DNA of 64,000 nucleotides from Catonia carolina (GCA_035578175.1 JAQMRL010000006.1:58383001-58447000); one strand, 5' to 3'. Positions 35,108-46,689 are shown, counted from the stretch's first letter. Notes: generated by a model from the letters alone, not told the origin. A program made the numbers and translations.

Positions 35108-35429
35108 TACAATGCTATTGCGTCCTGGCTCAAATCCGATCTCTAAGTTGATTGGTTATGCCCCTAAATTAATAAAAAATTTTAATTAGATCAAGAGAAA
35201 ATGTACAAAATATTAATACAAATATATTTCATTAAGAATGATATTTTTTAACTTTAATAACTAATTTGTACAATTTAAATTTTCAGATAAAATTTATTAT
35301 TTCAAGAATAATCGAAATACTTTTAATCGACATCAGAATATAAATTTTACACTTTTTAAATTTAAAATTTTTTATAAATATGGCGATATCATTTTTTTAC
35401 AATTTAAAAAAGTACGTATTTTTTTTCTA

Positions 35430-35702
35430 TTATGATTAATGTAAAAGACACTACTTAGAGTTATCTCCTGAGAGTAATGAATTTCATTATACAGCTAGAC
35501 CCTGTTGCGAGTGAAGTGAAGGTGTCTTATGCAGGGTAGAGATTAGATGCTTTTAAAGAGCCTGCCATGCTAATAAGCAAAGGCTATTTATCCACTTAGT
35601 GAGGACGGCAATGGTAAACCATCTCATTCCTTATTTTATATGGTAAAACCCCTAGAGGTTTCAAACCAGCTTTTCGGTTGCTGATCTGAATAACAACAAT
35701 TT
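35430..35702 (+). repeat. G repeat copy 7 (5'-truncated)
   Basis: It covers the family from the AAAGACACTA segment to the terminal GGTTGCTGATCTGAATAACA. It is more diverged than the other copies. Confidence 0.75.
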
Positions 35703-35959
35703 ATTATGATTAGTAATAATGAGAATGTGGTTTAATCATTGAACATTGATGATTTGTTTAAATCTCGAGAAAAGCTGTATCCATTATCATTTTAAGTAAT
35801 AGAAAGAAATTGTGTACAAAACATTAGTTTATATACTTTTTATGTTATGTAATCGTGTACTCTATATTTTGGAGATAAATAGTTCTCCAAATTAATTTTT
35901 TCCTACAGGCCCAATTTTACACTAAATAAAGTAACTTTATACAGTAAATTTTTTTGGGA

Positions 35960-36250
35960 GCCCATTTTTCAGTTCATACTCTCAGTATTAGTTTACTGTA
36001 GGCATTTCTCGTTTATTCCGGCCATATTTTGTTCTGCTTTTGCTTTTCCTGTAAGCCCTTAGTCAGTAATCAGTTGTCTAAATGTATTTCAATTAATTAC
36101 GTTTTCTCGGTTTATTCTAGATTCTTTTATCCTTTCTGACTTCCTTAATTTATTTATCTGACACCTTTGATCTATGGCTTAGGGTTTTAAGACTTGTTAT
36201 CCATTCTTTACTGGTGTCCACAGAATTCCAGTCTTCGGTTTTTGGTTGAT
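35960..36250 (-). pseudogene. LINE C-terminus, type B (downstream half)
   Basis: The minus strand encodes TLSHRSKVSDK, then IKEVRKDKR, then a QLITD-containing stretch. This is the same order as the WFKEVRKDIEKTGINQ ends at 25550 and 51870. It appears to continue at 36985-37330, with the TTAA element inserted between the halves. Confidence 0.5.
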
Positions 36251-36258
36251 TCCTTTAA

Positions 36259-36977
36259 GGGGAGTCTATACCTTGTATCCCGCCAGTGTTAAATTTGCTA
36301 TTTTCAGGTATATTTTTTATAGGATTGGTAAAAATTAGGGAAATGAAACTTTACACACTCAATCGTTGTCGAGTTTCTTTAGCTACTGACATTTTTTTCA
36401 ATTTAATCTGTTGAAGCAGAAAATTGAAAACAAAATAATGAATAACATAAAACTTTAACAGATTCTTTTCTACGATTTTTGTATATTGCTAATTTTTGGA
36501 GCATTCGAGGAAGTCATAAAAGTGCAGGTATGTGTGCATGTACAAGATGAATATCTGGTAAAAATTTCAGCCTTCTAGGTTTAATGGTTTCCGAGAAAAA
36601 TGTACCTAAATTTTAAAATCTAAATTTACAAGAACAGGCAAAAATAAAGAGGCACAAACCAAAAACAAGCTGCTTTTTCTAAGCAGCTTAAAAAAAGCGG
36701 CTTTTTTTAAAATTCTTCTGTCATTTTGTTTGTCCATCTGTCCCGTCACACCAAGAAGTCAGAAACTATAAGAGATCCCAACTAACGATATGAAAAAATA
36801 TTTGTTCTTGGTGACATGATAATTTTTCTGGGTAAAACTGCTAAAAACTTAAGTTTTTCATTAAAATAATTTTTTGACGTAATTTAATGGTTTCCTGGTA
36901 GATCTAGGTCTGAACTATTGAAAAATATAAAAAAACCAAAAATGGAAATTTTCAGTAAAATCACATACAGTCCACCC
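36259..36977. mobile_element. TIR element, family P, compact copy with TTAA flanks
   Basis: The ends are GGGGAGTCTATA and TACAGTCCACCC (imperfect inverted repeats). TTAA directly flanks both sides (36255-36258 and 36978-36981), the signature of piggyBac-type insertion. There is no transposase frame, so it is a non-autonomous element of ~719 bp. It shares both ends with 29650-31023. It also contains CTGTCATTTTGTTTGTCCAT, shared with 37376, so its interior is partly chimeric. Confidence 0.7.
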
Positions 36978-36984
36978 TTAATCG

Positions 36985-37330
36985 TTCGTTTTTCTTGTAC
37001 CTACAGTTGTTTACTTAATGGTAATCTGCACTGTTCGTCAACTATCTTCAGGCTAATTATATCTTTCCAATTATATTTTAGATTTCTCTACTTCTTTTAG
37101 ACCAATTTTCCTGATTATTCCAAGCTTTTCATTTACATACAAGCAGGACTTTTTACAATATTATGCTTTATGATCTTGGTTGTCTCATCAACTATTTCCT
37201 CTTACTCAGGTCGTAAGTTCTTCGAAGTAGGGCGGTCATCTTTCCAAATATGGATATTTAGGCCTTGTCAAGTACCTACTGCAAGTTTTCTTAAAAATAC
37301 TATGCTTTGCTTACTAGCTAGATTTTACAA
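36985..37330 (-). pseudogene. LINE C-terminus, type B (upstream half)
   Basis: On the minus strand, IGLKEVEKSKI-type sequence followed by PEDS and RTVQITIK parallels the AGLREAEKFEREVLCK segment at 50960. Frameshifts and stops are frequent. With 35960-36250 it forms one older LINE split by the TTAA element. Confidence 0.4.
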
Positions 37331-37344
37331 AATTTTAGGTCTAG

Positions 37345-37970
37345 GTTTTACTGGCTTTTTTATAAAATTCTTCTGTCATTTTGTTTGTCCATCTGTCCGT
37401 CACACCAAGAAGTCAGAAACTATAAGAGATCCCAACTAACGATTTCCGAATCCGTAATCTATAAAAATTTAATGGGCTTAACGAGTTCCGGTTTAGAGCG
37501 GAATTAGCCCAAAACCGAAGTCAAGAAATCAAATTCGGAATCTGAAAACAAAAATAGTGTAATTCGATTTTTCTAATACAGTAAATACAGAAATCATTGA
37601 GTTTGAAGTTCCAGTTTTGTCCGGAAGTGGCCCAAAAACGAATTTTAAGAAATCTAAGTTGGAATTTGGAAACAAAAATAGTGTAATTTATATTTTTTAA
37701 AGAATAGGTAAAGAAATCATCGGGTTTGAAGTTCTGGTTTCGTTCGGAAGCGGCTCTAAACCGGAAGTCAAGAAAACATAGAATTTGGAAACAAAAATAT
37801 AGCATTTTCGATTCCTCTTAAAGATCAGATATAGAACGAATTGGGTTCGAAGTTCCGGTATCGACCAGAAGTGGTCCAAAATTGGAAGTCACGTAATCAA
37901 AGTCGAAATTTTGAAACAAAAATAGTGTCATTCGATTCCTCTAAAAGAGTAGATATAGAAATCACTAATG
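37345..37970 (+). repeat. Repeat with ~115-140 bp tandem units
   Basis: A segment shared with 36711-36790 (CTGTCATTTTGTTTGTCCAT, CACACCAAGAAGTCAGAAAC) is followed by about four degenerate tandem units. Each has an AACAAAAATAGTGT core and a GAAGTTCCGG...CCAAAA core. An inverted relative lies at 5795-6100. Confidence 0.65.
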
Positions 37971-38269
37971 GTTTCTGCCATAAGTCAAAGAAAATCCTTT
38001 TTAAAAAATCCATAATCATGAGATGCGTCATCTCTAGAGAGATTCTTTTTCGTTATATATACTATAATTTAGCTACTATTGCATAATTTTCTGTGAAGTA
38101 ACCGGTTTTTTAATTTTTTTTTTCAGGAGCAATGTATTTAACAAATCTTCAGTGGCTTTTAAAACATTTTTTTTTATTTTGAATATAAACAAATAAAATA
38201 GCATTATACTTCGTCAAAATTCTCAGTTAAAATGAAAATTATGTTGCATCGTGTAATATTTTGATAATT

Positions 38270-40633
38270 TTGATACCCAACGTTTTTGACAACCTATTAC
38301 ACGAGGAAACCAAATGAAAATTTTGGTAACTGTCCATGAGGAAACTACAACTACAGAAAGATAATATTTTTATATTAACATTTTTAATTATAAATTAAAA
38401 TGTTTTTATCAAGAGGATTTGAGCGACTAACTTCTTTGATGAAATCACAGAACAATACCTTGTTTTATGGCAAAAATAACTGGTGGTGGAGAATTTAAAA
38501 CTTCCTAAAGTTTAAAACGCCATATTAAAAACAATTACAAATATTTGGCGTTGAGTAAAAATATCGTTTATTTATTACACAAGCTATTTACATGATCGTA
38601 AATCAAGAAACAATTTAGCAACTGTAGGTAAGAAAACTATAAACTACAGAAAAGTACTTGAATATAATAAATTTAACAGTTTCATCAAGAGGACATGACC
38701 GGAAAACTAACTCCGATTAATTAGAGCAATAAACCTTATATTTCCATGACAAAAAATGGTGGTGATTGAATTAATAATTTTACAACGTTTTTAAAGGTCA
38801 TATTAAAATAAAATGTTAGAATTTTTTTGGCGTTGAATAATAGTTTCCTCAAATTATTTTACAAGCTATTACACTAATGTAAATCAAATGAAAGCTGTAG
38901 TAACTGTGCATGAAAACACAACTGCAGAAGAGTTATTCAAAATATTTGAATATCATAAATTCAACAATTTTATCAAGGATATATCACATGTATTCTGATC
39001 ATTATGTAATCGGAAACGTAACTTCGATGAAATCACAAAAACAATACTTATAGAGAAAAATAATTGCTGATTATGGATTAAAACCGTTTAAAACGGCATG
39101 ATTTAAACACATTAGACGTCGATTTATTTCACAAGCTAATTCACTTAATGTAAATCAAATAAAAAACTGTAGCAACTGTGTATGAGGACAAAACTGCAGA
39201 AGAGTTATTCAAAATATTTAAATATCATAAATTTAACAATTTTATCTAGGATATATCACATGTATTCTGATCATTATGTAATCGGAAATAAACTTCGATG
39301 ATATCACATAAATAATACTTATAGGGAAAAATAAATTGTTGTCCTGGATTAAAAACGTTATAATTTTAAACGTATAATGTAAACACAGTAAAATTTTTAG
39401 ACGTTGTAAAATAATGACGTCGATTTATTTTGCAAGCTACTACACGTACGTAATCAAACAAAATTTTTACCAACTGTACATGAGAAAACTACTGCAGAAG
39501 AAATATTTAAAATATTTATATATCATAAATTCAACAATTTTATCAAGGTTATATCACGTGTGTAAGCAAATCACATATTATGTGATTGGAAAGGTAACTT
39601 CGATAAAATTACAAAAGCAATACTTATAATATAATGGAACATAAATGCTGATCCTGTTTTAAAAACGTAATAACGTTTTAATCCCCTGATTAAAACACTT
39701 TAGAACTTTTTGGTGTTGTAATAATGTAATTGATTCATTTTACACGCACGTAAATCAAATAAAAACTTTAACAAGTTTACATAAGAACACTATAACTGCA
39801 GAAGAGGAGTTCGAAATATTTAAATATAAATTCAACAATTTTATTAAGGATATATCAGATGTGTAAGCAAATCACATAAAATTGTGATAAGAAAGGTAAC
39901 TTCGACGTAATCACAGAAACGGTACCTACTTATAGTTTCATAGAAAATAATTATTGCTGGTGCTGAATTAAAAACTAAGTTTTAAACGCCATGATTATAT
40001 TACATTAAACATTTTTGGCGTTAGCCTATAGGAGAAAACCTACAACTGCAGAAGATGTGATCGGAGAGTCAACTTCGATGTAATTACGTCAGTAATAAAC
40101 TACTTATAATTTCATGGAAAATATTTTGGTGGTGTTGAATTAAAACTTTTACAAAGTTTTAAACGTCATATTAATAATAAAACTTTAGCAAAGGTATATT
40201 ATCACATGTATGTATCACACAAATGTATAAATAACATCGCAAAACTAACTTCGGTTAAATTACAGAAATGAAACTTACGGTTTCGTGACAAAAATTTATA
40301 AAAAAACAAATAATTGGTGGTATTGAATTAAAAATTTTAAATAAAGTTTTTAAACGCCATGTAAAAACATATTAGGATTTTTTGACGTAGAATGATTATT
40401 GTCGTCGGTTTATTTCATCATAAGCTATTATACGAGAAACAACAGCTAAAACTAAATATTTTATTATATTAAACTCTTTTATAAATTAAACAATTTTATC
40501 AAGACTGTGTAATCGGAAGGCTAACTTCGATGGAATCACTGAAATATTATTTATGAAGGTAAACTTAAAAAGTTAAAAATGCAGCATTTAAAACACATAC
40601 AATTATTTGACGTTGGGTACTTAATGTCGTCAA
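38270..40633. repeat. Diverged ~300 bp tandem array
   Basis: About eight units recur, each with a (G/A)(G/A)CGTTG segment, ACAAGCTATTACAC, GTAAATCAA, AACTGCAGAAGAG, ATAAATTCAACAATTTTATC and AACTTCGATGAAATCAC in order. Markers fall near 38276, 38545, 38830, 39118, 39400, 39710, 40015 and 40385, giving spacings of ~270-370 bp. Units differ by substitutions and small deletions, so the array is old. Nothing coding is seen. Confidence 0.75.
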
Positions 40634-41807
40634 TTGACGACATTAAGTACCCAACGTCAAATAATTGTATGTGTTTTAAATGCTGCATTTTTAACTTTTT
40701 AAGTTTACCTTCATAAATAATATTTCAGTGATTCCATCGAAGTTAGCCTTCCGATTACACAGTCTTGATAAAATTGTTTAATTTATAAAAGAGTTTAATA
40801 TAATAAAATATTTAGTTTTAGCTGTTGTTTCTCGTATAATAGCTTATGATGAAATAAACCGACGACAATAATCATTCTACGTCAAAAAATCCTAATATGT
40901 TTTTACATGGCGTTTAAAAACTTTATTTAAAATTTTTAATTCAATACCACCAATTATTTGTTTTTTTATAAATTTTTGTCACGAAACCGTAAGTTTCATT
41001 TCTGTAATTTAACCGAAGTTAGTTTTGCGATGTTATTTATACATTTGTGTGATACATACATGTGATAATATACCTTTGCTAAAGTTTTATTATTAATATG
41101 ACGTTTAAAACTTTGTAAAAGTTTTAATTCAACACCACCAAAATATTTTCCATGAAATTATAAGTAGTTTATTACTGACGTAATTACATCGAAGTTGACT
41201 CTCCGATCACATCTTCTGCAGTTGTAGGTTTTCTCCTATAGGCTAACGCCAAAAATGTTTAATGTAATATAATCATGGCGTTTAAAACTTAGTTTTTAAT
41301 TCAGCACCAGCAATAATTATTTTCTATGAAACTATAAGTAGGTACCGTTTCTGTGATTACGTCGAAGTTACCTTTCTTATCACAATTTTATGTGATTTGC
41401 TTACACATCTGATATATCCTTAATAAAATTGTTGAATTTATATTTAAATATTTCGAACTCCTCTTCTGCAGTTATAGTGTTCTTATGTAAACTTGTTAAA
41501 GTTTTTATTTGATTTACGTGCGTGTAAAATGAATCAATTACATTATTACAACACCAAAAAGTTCTAAAGTGTTTTAATCAGGGGATTAAAACGTTATTAC
41601 GTTTTTAAAACAGGATCAGCATTTATGTTCCATTATATTATAAGTATTGCTTTTGTAATTTTATCGAAGTTACCTTTCCAATCACATAATATGTGATTTG
41701 CTTACACACGTGATATAACCTTGATAAAATTGTTGAATTTATGATATATAAATATTTTAAATATTTCTTCTGCAGTAGTTTTCTCATGTACAGTTGGTAA
41801 AAATTTT
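39460..41807. repeat. 2,348 bp palindrome, no spacer
   Basis: The sequence is symmetrical about the point between 40633 and 40634 (GTCAATTGAC at the centre). Every stretch I compared in the 1,174 bp arms (39460-40633 and 40634-41807) is an exact reverse complement. Symmetry ends sharply at 39459/41808. The left arm is part of the tandem array and the right arm is its mirror image. Confidence 0.9.
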
Positions 41808-41914
41808 ATGGCTTCTTGTACAAAAAAAAATAGTTTCTCAAAAGTAACAAATAAATATCCTCACACCACACTTAAGCCTTCCGGATCATAATATATGCCT
41901 ATTCACACTCACAA

Positions 41915-41949
41915 ACACACACACACACACATACACACACACACACACA
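41915..41949. repeat. (AC)n microsatellite
   Basis: An AC run with one AT interruption. Confidence 0.9.
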
Positions 41950-41983
41950 TTAATTTATACACATTAATTAAATAGCCATTCAT

Positions 41984-42076
41984 TGGCTATTAATGACGTT
42001 GTAAAAAAATTTATTTTTATTTTGTTCATAATCACTTATTATAACCTTCAATATACACTCCTCTATCCCTACATAA
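41984..42076 (-). mobile_element. Detached mariner end fragment
   Basis: These ~90 bp match 42210-42298 almost exactly (GGCTATTAATGACGTTGTAA through CCTCTATCCCTACA), the 3' end of the mariner remnant that follows. It is a second, partial copy lying just outside the nested elements. Confidence 0.75.
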
Positions 42077-42200
42077 TACTATATTATATAAATGTATAAA
42101 TAAACCGGGTGTCCCACAAAAAGGTTGCTATTTTTTAATTAATATGCCGGAAGTATCGCACACTCTACAGACTGGAAACAGTTATATTACAGTTATAATA

Positions 42201-43127
42201 TGAGGTGTGGCTATTAATGACGTTGTAAAAAAATTTATTTTTATTTTGTACAATCACTTATTATAACCTTCAATATACACTCCTCTATCCCTACAGCGCT
42301 CCATGGGAATATTCCATTGTTCAAACCAGTGCTGGAAGTCATCTTCTGTCAGCTCCTTCAGAACATGTGCCGCTTTCTCTTTTAAAAATCCACAGACTCA
42401 AATCTTGTCTATTTTAATATGATTTCACCTTAGGGAACAGGTAGAAGATAATAACATGATGAAACGTGGTTTTTTACTTATGATCCGGAAACGAAGCGCG
42501 CCAATCCATGCACTGGAAGAGCAAACTTCACCGAGAGCGACAAAAGCTCGAATGAGCAAATCAAAATTTAAAACAATGATGATTGTTTTTTTATATCCAT
42601 TGGATTGTGTACCTTCACTGGGTTCCTGAAGGTCAAACAATCAATATCACATAGTACCTCAAGGTAATGACCTTGAGGTACTTTCTAAACTACGTCAAAG
42701 AGTAAGCAAAAAACGCCCCGAAATGTGGAAGGACAAATCATGGGTTCTCCACCAAGACAATGCGCCAGCTCATTCCGCGTTATTTGTCAAGAGGTTCCTA
42801 GCCAAGTACAGCATCTCAGTGTTAGAACATCCACCTTGTTCACCAGATCTTGCACCATGTGACTTCTACCTGTTCCCTTAGGTGAAATCTGCATTAAAAC
42901 GGACAAGATTTGAGTCAGTGGAAGCTGTAAAAGAGAAAGCGGCGCGTGTTCTGAAGAAGCTGACAGAAGATGACTTCCAGCACTGTTTCCAACAATGAAA
43001 AATTCGAATGGAGCGTTGTAGGGATAAAGAAGGAGTGTATATTGAAATTGACAATAAGTGATTATGTAGGTATAAAATAAAAATTATTTTTTTTACGTCA
43101 GTCTCGTTATTTAATAGTCACACCTCG
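42201..43127 (+). mobile_element. Rearranged mariner with inverted 3' end at its 5' side
   Basis: TA flanks both ends (42199-42200, 43128-43129). The termini TGAGGTGTGGCTATTAA and (inverted) CGAGGTGTGACTATTAA are inverted repeats. The first ~235 bp are an inverted copy of the element's own 3' coding end (42280-42435 mirrors 42862-43037), replacing the normal 5' half. It is thus a partial foldback nested in the outer element at 42104-44235. Confidence 0.75.
42436..43060 (+). pseudogene. Mariner transposase remnant
   Basis: Plus-strand frames encode, in order, FMTMIRKRSAPIHALEEQT, TKARMSKSKFKTMMIVFL, then WKDKSWVLHQDNAPAHSALF with the second catalytic Asp. EHPPCSPDLAPCDFYLFP with the third Asp follows, and a terminal DKEGVYIEIDNK. 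The N-terminal DNA-binding region and the first catalytic motif are absent. A stop follows FYLFP near 42880, and further stops and a frameshift occur. It is clearly a different mariner lineage from the one at 27.6-28.8 kb. Confidence 0.85.
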
Positions 43128-43199
43128 TAAATAAATATGTAAAAATTACCCTCTAGTTTCATTTCTAACAGGATCTTTAAACAGACATAATATTGTCAT

Positions 43200-44116
43200 T
43201 ATTATAGCACACAAAATCCACATACTTACACGAAGCGAACTGGAAATCAGTGTATAACAGTGTGGATTGCTGTCACCAAGGATGGTGTTTTATCCTATGA
43301 CATATCCGATCAGACAATGACTGGAGACAGATACGCATCAATTTTAACTAATTACATAGTTCCCCTCCTCTTTCTCAAGCAGAGATCCAGGACTTTTTTT
43401 TCAGCATGATTGAGCTCCTCCATGTTATGCTAATGTGGCCAAAGCGGTTTTAAACCAAAATCTTCCTAACCGTTGGATAGGTCGTGACAATGGCCTCATG
43501 GACTGGCCTCCAAGATTGCCAGACTTCTCTGTTTATAATTTTTTCCTATGGGGCTTTTTTTAGGAAAACGTTTATTCTCACACCATTGCGACAGATGATG
43601 AATTAATGAGGCTGATTGAAGAGAAACTGCTGTTGTTACCTCGGCAATGTTTTCAAAAACGCTTGACTCATTTTTGTTTCGTTGCTATCAATGTCGTGAC
43701 AATGGCCTCATGGGCTGGCCTCTAAGATCGCCAGACTTCTCTGTTTATAATTTTTTCCTATGGGGCTTTTTTTAAGAAAAAGTTTATTCTCACACCATTG
43801 CGACAGATGATGAATTAATGAGGCTGATTGAAGAGAAACTGTTGTTGTTACCTCGGCAATTTTTTCAAAAACGCTTGACTCATTTCATTTTCGTTGCTAT
43901 CAATGTCGTGACAATGGCCTCATGGACTGGCCTCCAAGATCGCCAGACTTCTCTGTTTATAATTTTTTCCTATGGGGCTTTTTTTAGGAAAAAGTTTATT
44001 CTCACACCATTGCGACAGACGATGAATTAATGAGGCTGATTGAAGATAAACTGCTGTTGATAACTCGGCAATGTTTTCAAAAACGCTTGACTCATTTTTG
44101 TTTCGTTTCTATCGGT
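43200..44116 (+). pseudogene. Tc1/mariner-like transposase remnant with triplicated end
   Basis: TVWIAVTKDGVLSYDISDQT, GDRYASILTNYIVPLL, and after frameshifts NRWIGRDNGLMDWPPRLPDF and NFFLWGFF are recognisable DDE transposase segments of the 'RWIGR.G...WP.RSPDL.P.DFFLWG' type. Catalytic positions are damaged; for example the segment reads PDFSVYNFF where the last acid should be. The final part is repeated three times (43481-43692, 43693-43904, 43905-44116). The open frame at 43818-44030 arises from that repetition. Confidence 0.7.
43481..44116 (+). repeat. Three tandem copies of 212 bp
   Basis: Units begin GTCGTGACAATGGCCTCATG at 43481, 43693 and 43905 and differ by only a few bases each. 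The repeated unit is the 3' end of the transposase remnant. Confidence 0.92.
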
Positions 44117-44239
44117 GCATAGCTATTGACGGACATTAGTTTGAATAAAGGTTAAGGAAACGAATTGTGTTCATTAATAATTTATCACTCTCATATTTCT
44201 TTAATTTCTTTCAACCTCTTCGTGGGGCACAGGGTATAT

Positions 44240-45225
44240 ATGTCTATTCACATACACGAGCAAGAAAATATGAAGTTTGAAATTTTTAGTAAACGAGGTT
44301 ACGTTGACAAAAACAACTAAGGAACTTCAATAGAGTTTTTGGTTATAATGTTCCATTACTTCAAATTTTGTTGTGATAAAGCAGATCTTATCTGATGGGT
44401 GTATTTGAAATAATTACTTTTAAAAATTACTTTAACTAATGATACCATCAAAATACTCAACTGAAGTCCTATATACTTACGGAAATGATTGTAAAACCCT
44501 TAGGAAGTTAACAGGGTATAATAATGTAGAAAAGGGTCAAAATTGGACGGAGGAAAACCATAGAGCAATAGAACAGACTGGGTACTTTAATTTGCAACAA
44601 TTGTAGGGTTGGACTGTGACTTACTATTAAATGGCTCAACACACATTCACAAATATCTTACACATACACAAAAACGCATTATTCTTATTTTGCCTTTTAA
44701 TATATTGTATGGGTTGACCACATGTTAGAATTAGTAAACTCAACATATATATGTGTAACGTAAATCTACTGTTTCTCGGGGCACAAATCACCCACCCTCC
44801 TTTACTTACTCCTCTACGGTTGACACACAAAAAGACCACTATTTTTCTCTTGTCCTCTGAATTTTGCTTAAGGGTAATATGTAATTCTATTCAACCCTAA
44901 CGTTTTTCCTCTCCACAACTTTTCTCTTTAAATGTCTAACCCCTAACCCCATATTAACTATCCCTTCAATATACGGTTTAATTGGATTTAGTTTCCTCAA
45001 CCAAAAACTGAACCACCGCAAGTCTACAATCTTTTTAAATTACCTCCGTCATTCTGTACATCTAATTCACTATTTCGATTATTCTTCCTGCTTCACAGTT
45101 GGTTACTTTCACTAATTACTCAGATGGAGAATCTAATTACTAATCAAGTAGGAGCACATATTGTTTTTCTTTTAACTTACTGTTTCATATGTCAATTGAA
45201 TCTGTAGTGGACATTTTAATAAATT
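44240..45225. other. No gene recognised
   Basis: AT-rich DNA. The frame at 44636-44839 has no recognisable family. Confidence 0.45.
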
Positions 45226-45228
45226 TTC

Positions 45229-46090
45229 ACTCTCTCTTGCCCTTATGAATATAGGGAGAATACCTATTGTTTTCATGTCGATTTTTAGAAATCAGGTTTT
45301 CACCGGCCTTTTTTTAGGCCCCTTGAACCAAAACACATGTATTTTAGCGATTGGTGTCTGTTAGAACAAAATATCTCAAGAATGGAATATAGTACTGAGT
45401 TGAAACGTGCCACTTAATTACTACTACAGGACCTGACACGAATATTTTTCATCAAAATCGGTTAACCGGAAGTAGTAGTTAATTGTGCAATTTCTCCCAT
45501 TTTGCGATTTTCTCAAAAATCGTCTCATGTAGGCCTACTACATTTTTTATGCTCTACAAAATAGGGTAAGAGTCATGTCTGCTAAAATTCTTGAAGGGGT
45601 GTGTTCCCAAGGTAAAAAAAATGTTTATTTTTAAAGATAGCCCCCTTAATATGCATTTTAGAGAAAAAGTGTAAAATAAAATTTGTAGAATATTAAAAAA
45701 CCTACAACTTTCATTCCAAACATGTTTTTGTACAACGTTTAGTTTAGTGCCAATTAGGGATTTTCTGTATTTTTCATCGAATTGGATAAAAAAATGGAAT
45801 TTTTAATTGCAGCCTTAATATGAATTTTACGAAAAATATATATATGAAAAGTTATAGGGAATAAAAATATCTACTTTTATTTTTAAGTTTTTCTCTACAG
45901 ATCCTAGTTTAGCTTAAATTTATTAGTGATTTTCCGTATTTTTAAGTTTAAGTTAGTTTGATTTTCATTTTGTGTCATTCTTTCATGTTACATTAATTAT
46001 TTTCATTTTACATTTTTTACCAATGATTAGAGAAAGGTTAAGAGTTGTTTACATTAACAAGAGAAAGTCGTGTGAGTGTATCAAACCAGT
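45229..46090. mobile_element. Full-length diverged copy of family T
   Basis: It has a left end with CTCTCTTGCC, the TTTTCACCGG segment, the ATGCATTTTA segments and a right end with AACAAGAGAAAGTCGTGTGA. It is collinear with 16271-17245 but lacks the GT microsatellite. Non-coding. Confidence 0.65.
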
Positions 46091-46094
46091 TTTT

Positions 46095-46485
46095 TAAATT
46101 TTTCACTAAATGTTTTGAGTAAATATTTGTGTAAGTTCAGTCGGATCTTTCTATTTTTAAATACTCCTTAAATCGAATATTTACTTCTTTTCCTTGAAAA
46201 ATCCTCCATTCAAATTAAATTACCATCTTTACTAGAAAAATTGTGTGGTCATGTATAAAAAAAATTCTAATGTATTATTTTTATAAAGAATTAATTTATT
46301 CTTACTACAAGAAGGCTACATGATTTTGAATGCTTTTTTCAAGTCTATTAGAAGAAAACTCAAAACAAATTACCAAATTTTTCAATAAATTAGCAAAGGT
46401 ATGTATTCTTTTCTTCACTGGTGTATCATTTTCTGTAGAAATTGGTTTATAAATGTTCTGTATATATATATAGATATGCCTATTT
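46095..46485. other. AT-rich stretch, nothing recognised
   Basis: No gene or repeat was recognised. Confidence 0.45.
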
Positions 46486-46489
46486 TGGA

Positions 46490-46680
46490 TATATAGGTAA
46501 TCGCAACATATACTGATGACACGGCAACTCTCTTAAGGAAAAAAACGCGAATGTAGCTTCTAGGTTGTCGCAGCGACGTCTACAGTAGAAAATTCTTAAG
46601 GAACATACATTTAGACAAGAAAAAGACGTTGAAATTGACCAAAAATGAGTGAAGGAATTTAAATTAAAAGGGAGATAAGA
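46490..46680 (+). pseudogene. Jockey-like RT active-site relic
   Basis: IATYTDDTATLLRKKNANVA followed by SRLSQRRLQ resembles the 'ATFADDTAIL....' region around the RT catalytic box of Jockey-type LINEs, with YTDD in place of (F/Y)ADD. The match fades into a degenerate EIDQK-type segment. Confidence 0.5.
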
Positions 46681-46689
46681 TTGATGAGA

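Larger units (their letters stand above)
42104..44235 (+). mobile_element. Outer Tc1/mariner-like element, interrupted
   Basis: The ends are CCGGGTGTCCCACAAAAAGG (left) and, inverted, CCCTGTGCCCCACGAAGAGG (right, ending ~44235). They are imperfect inverted repeats of ~23 bp of the 'GGGTGTCCCAC' type. A different mariner is inserted ~95 bp from the left end at TA. The right part carries the remains of this element's own transposase (43200-44116). Confidence 0.6.

Noticed and set aside
38270..41807. CRISPR array or prokaryotic repeat
   Set aside because: Units of ~300 bp are diverged throughout, without short conserved repeats and unique spacers, and the window is eukaryotic.
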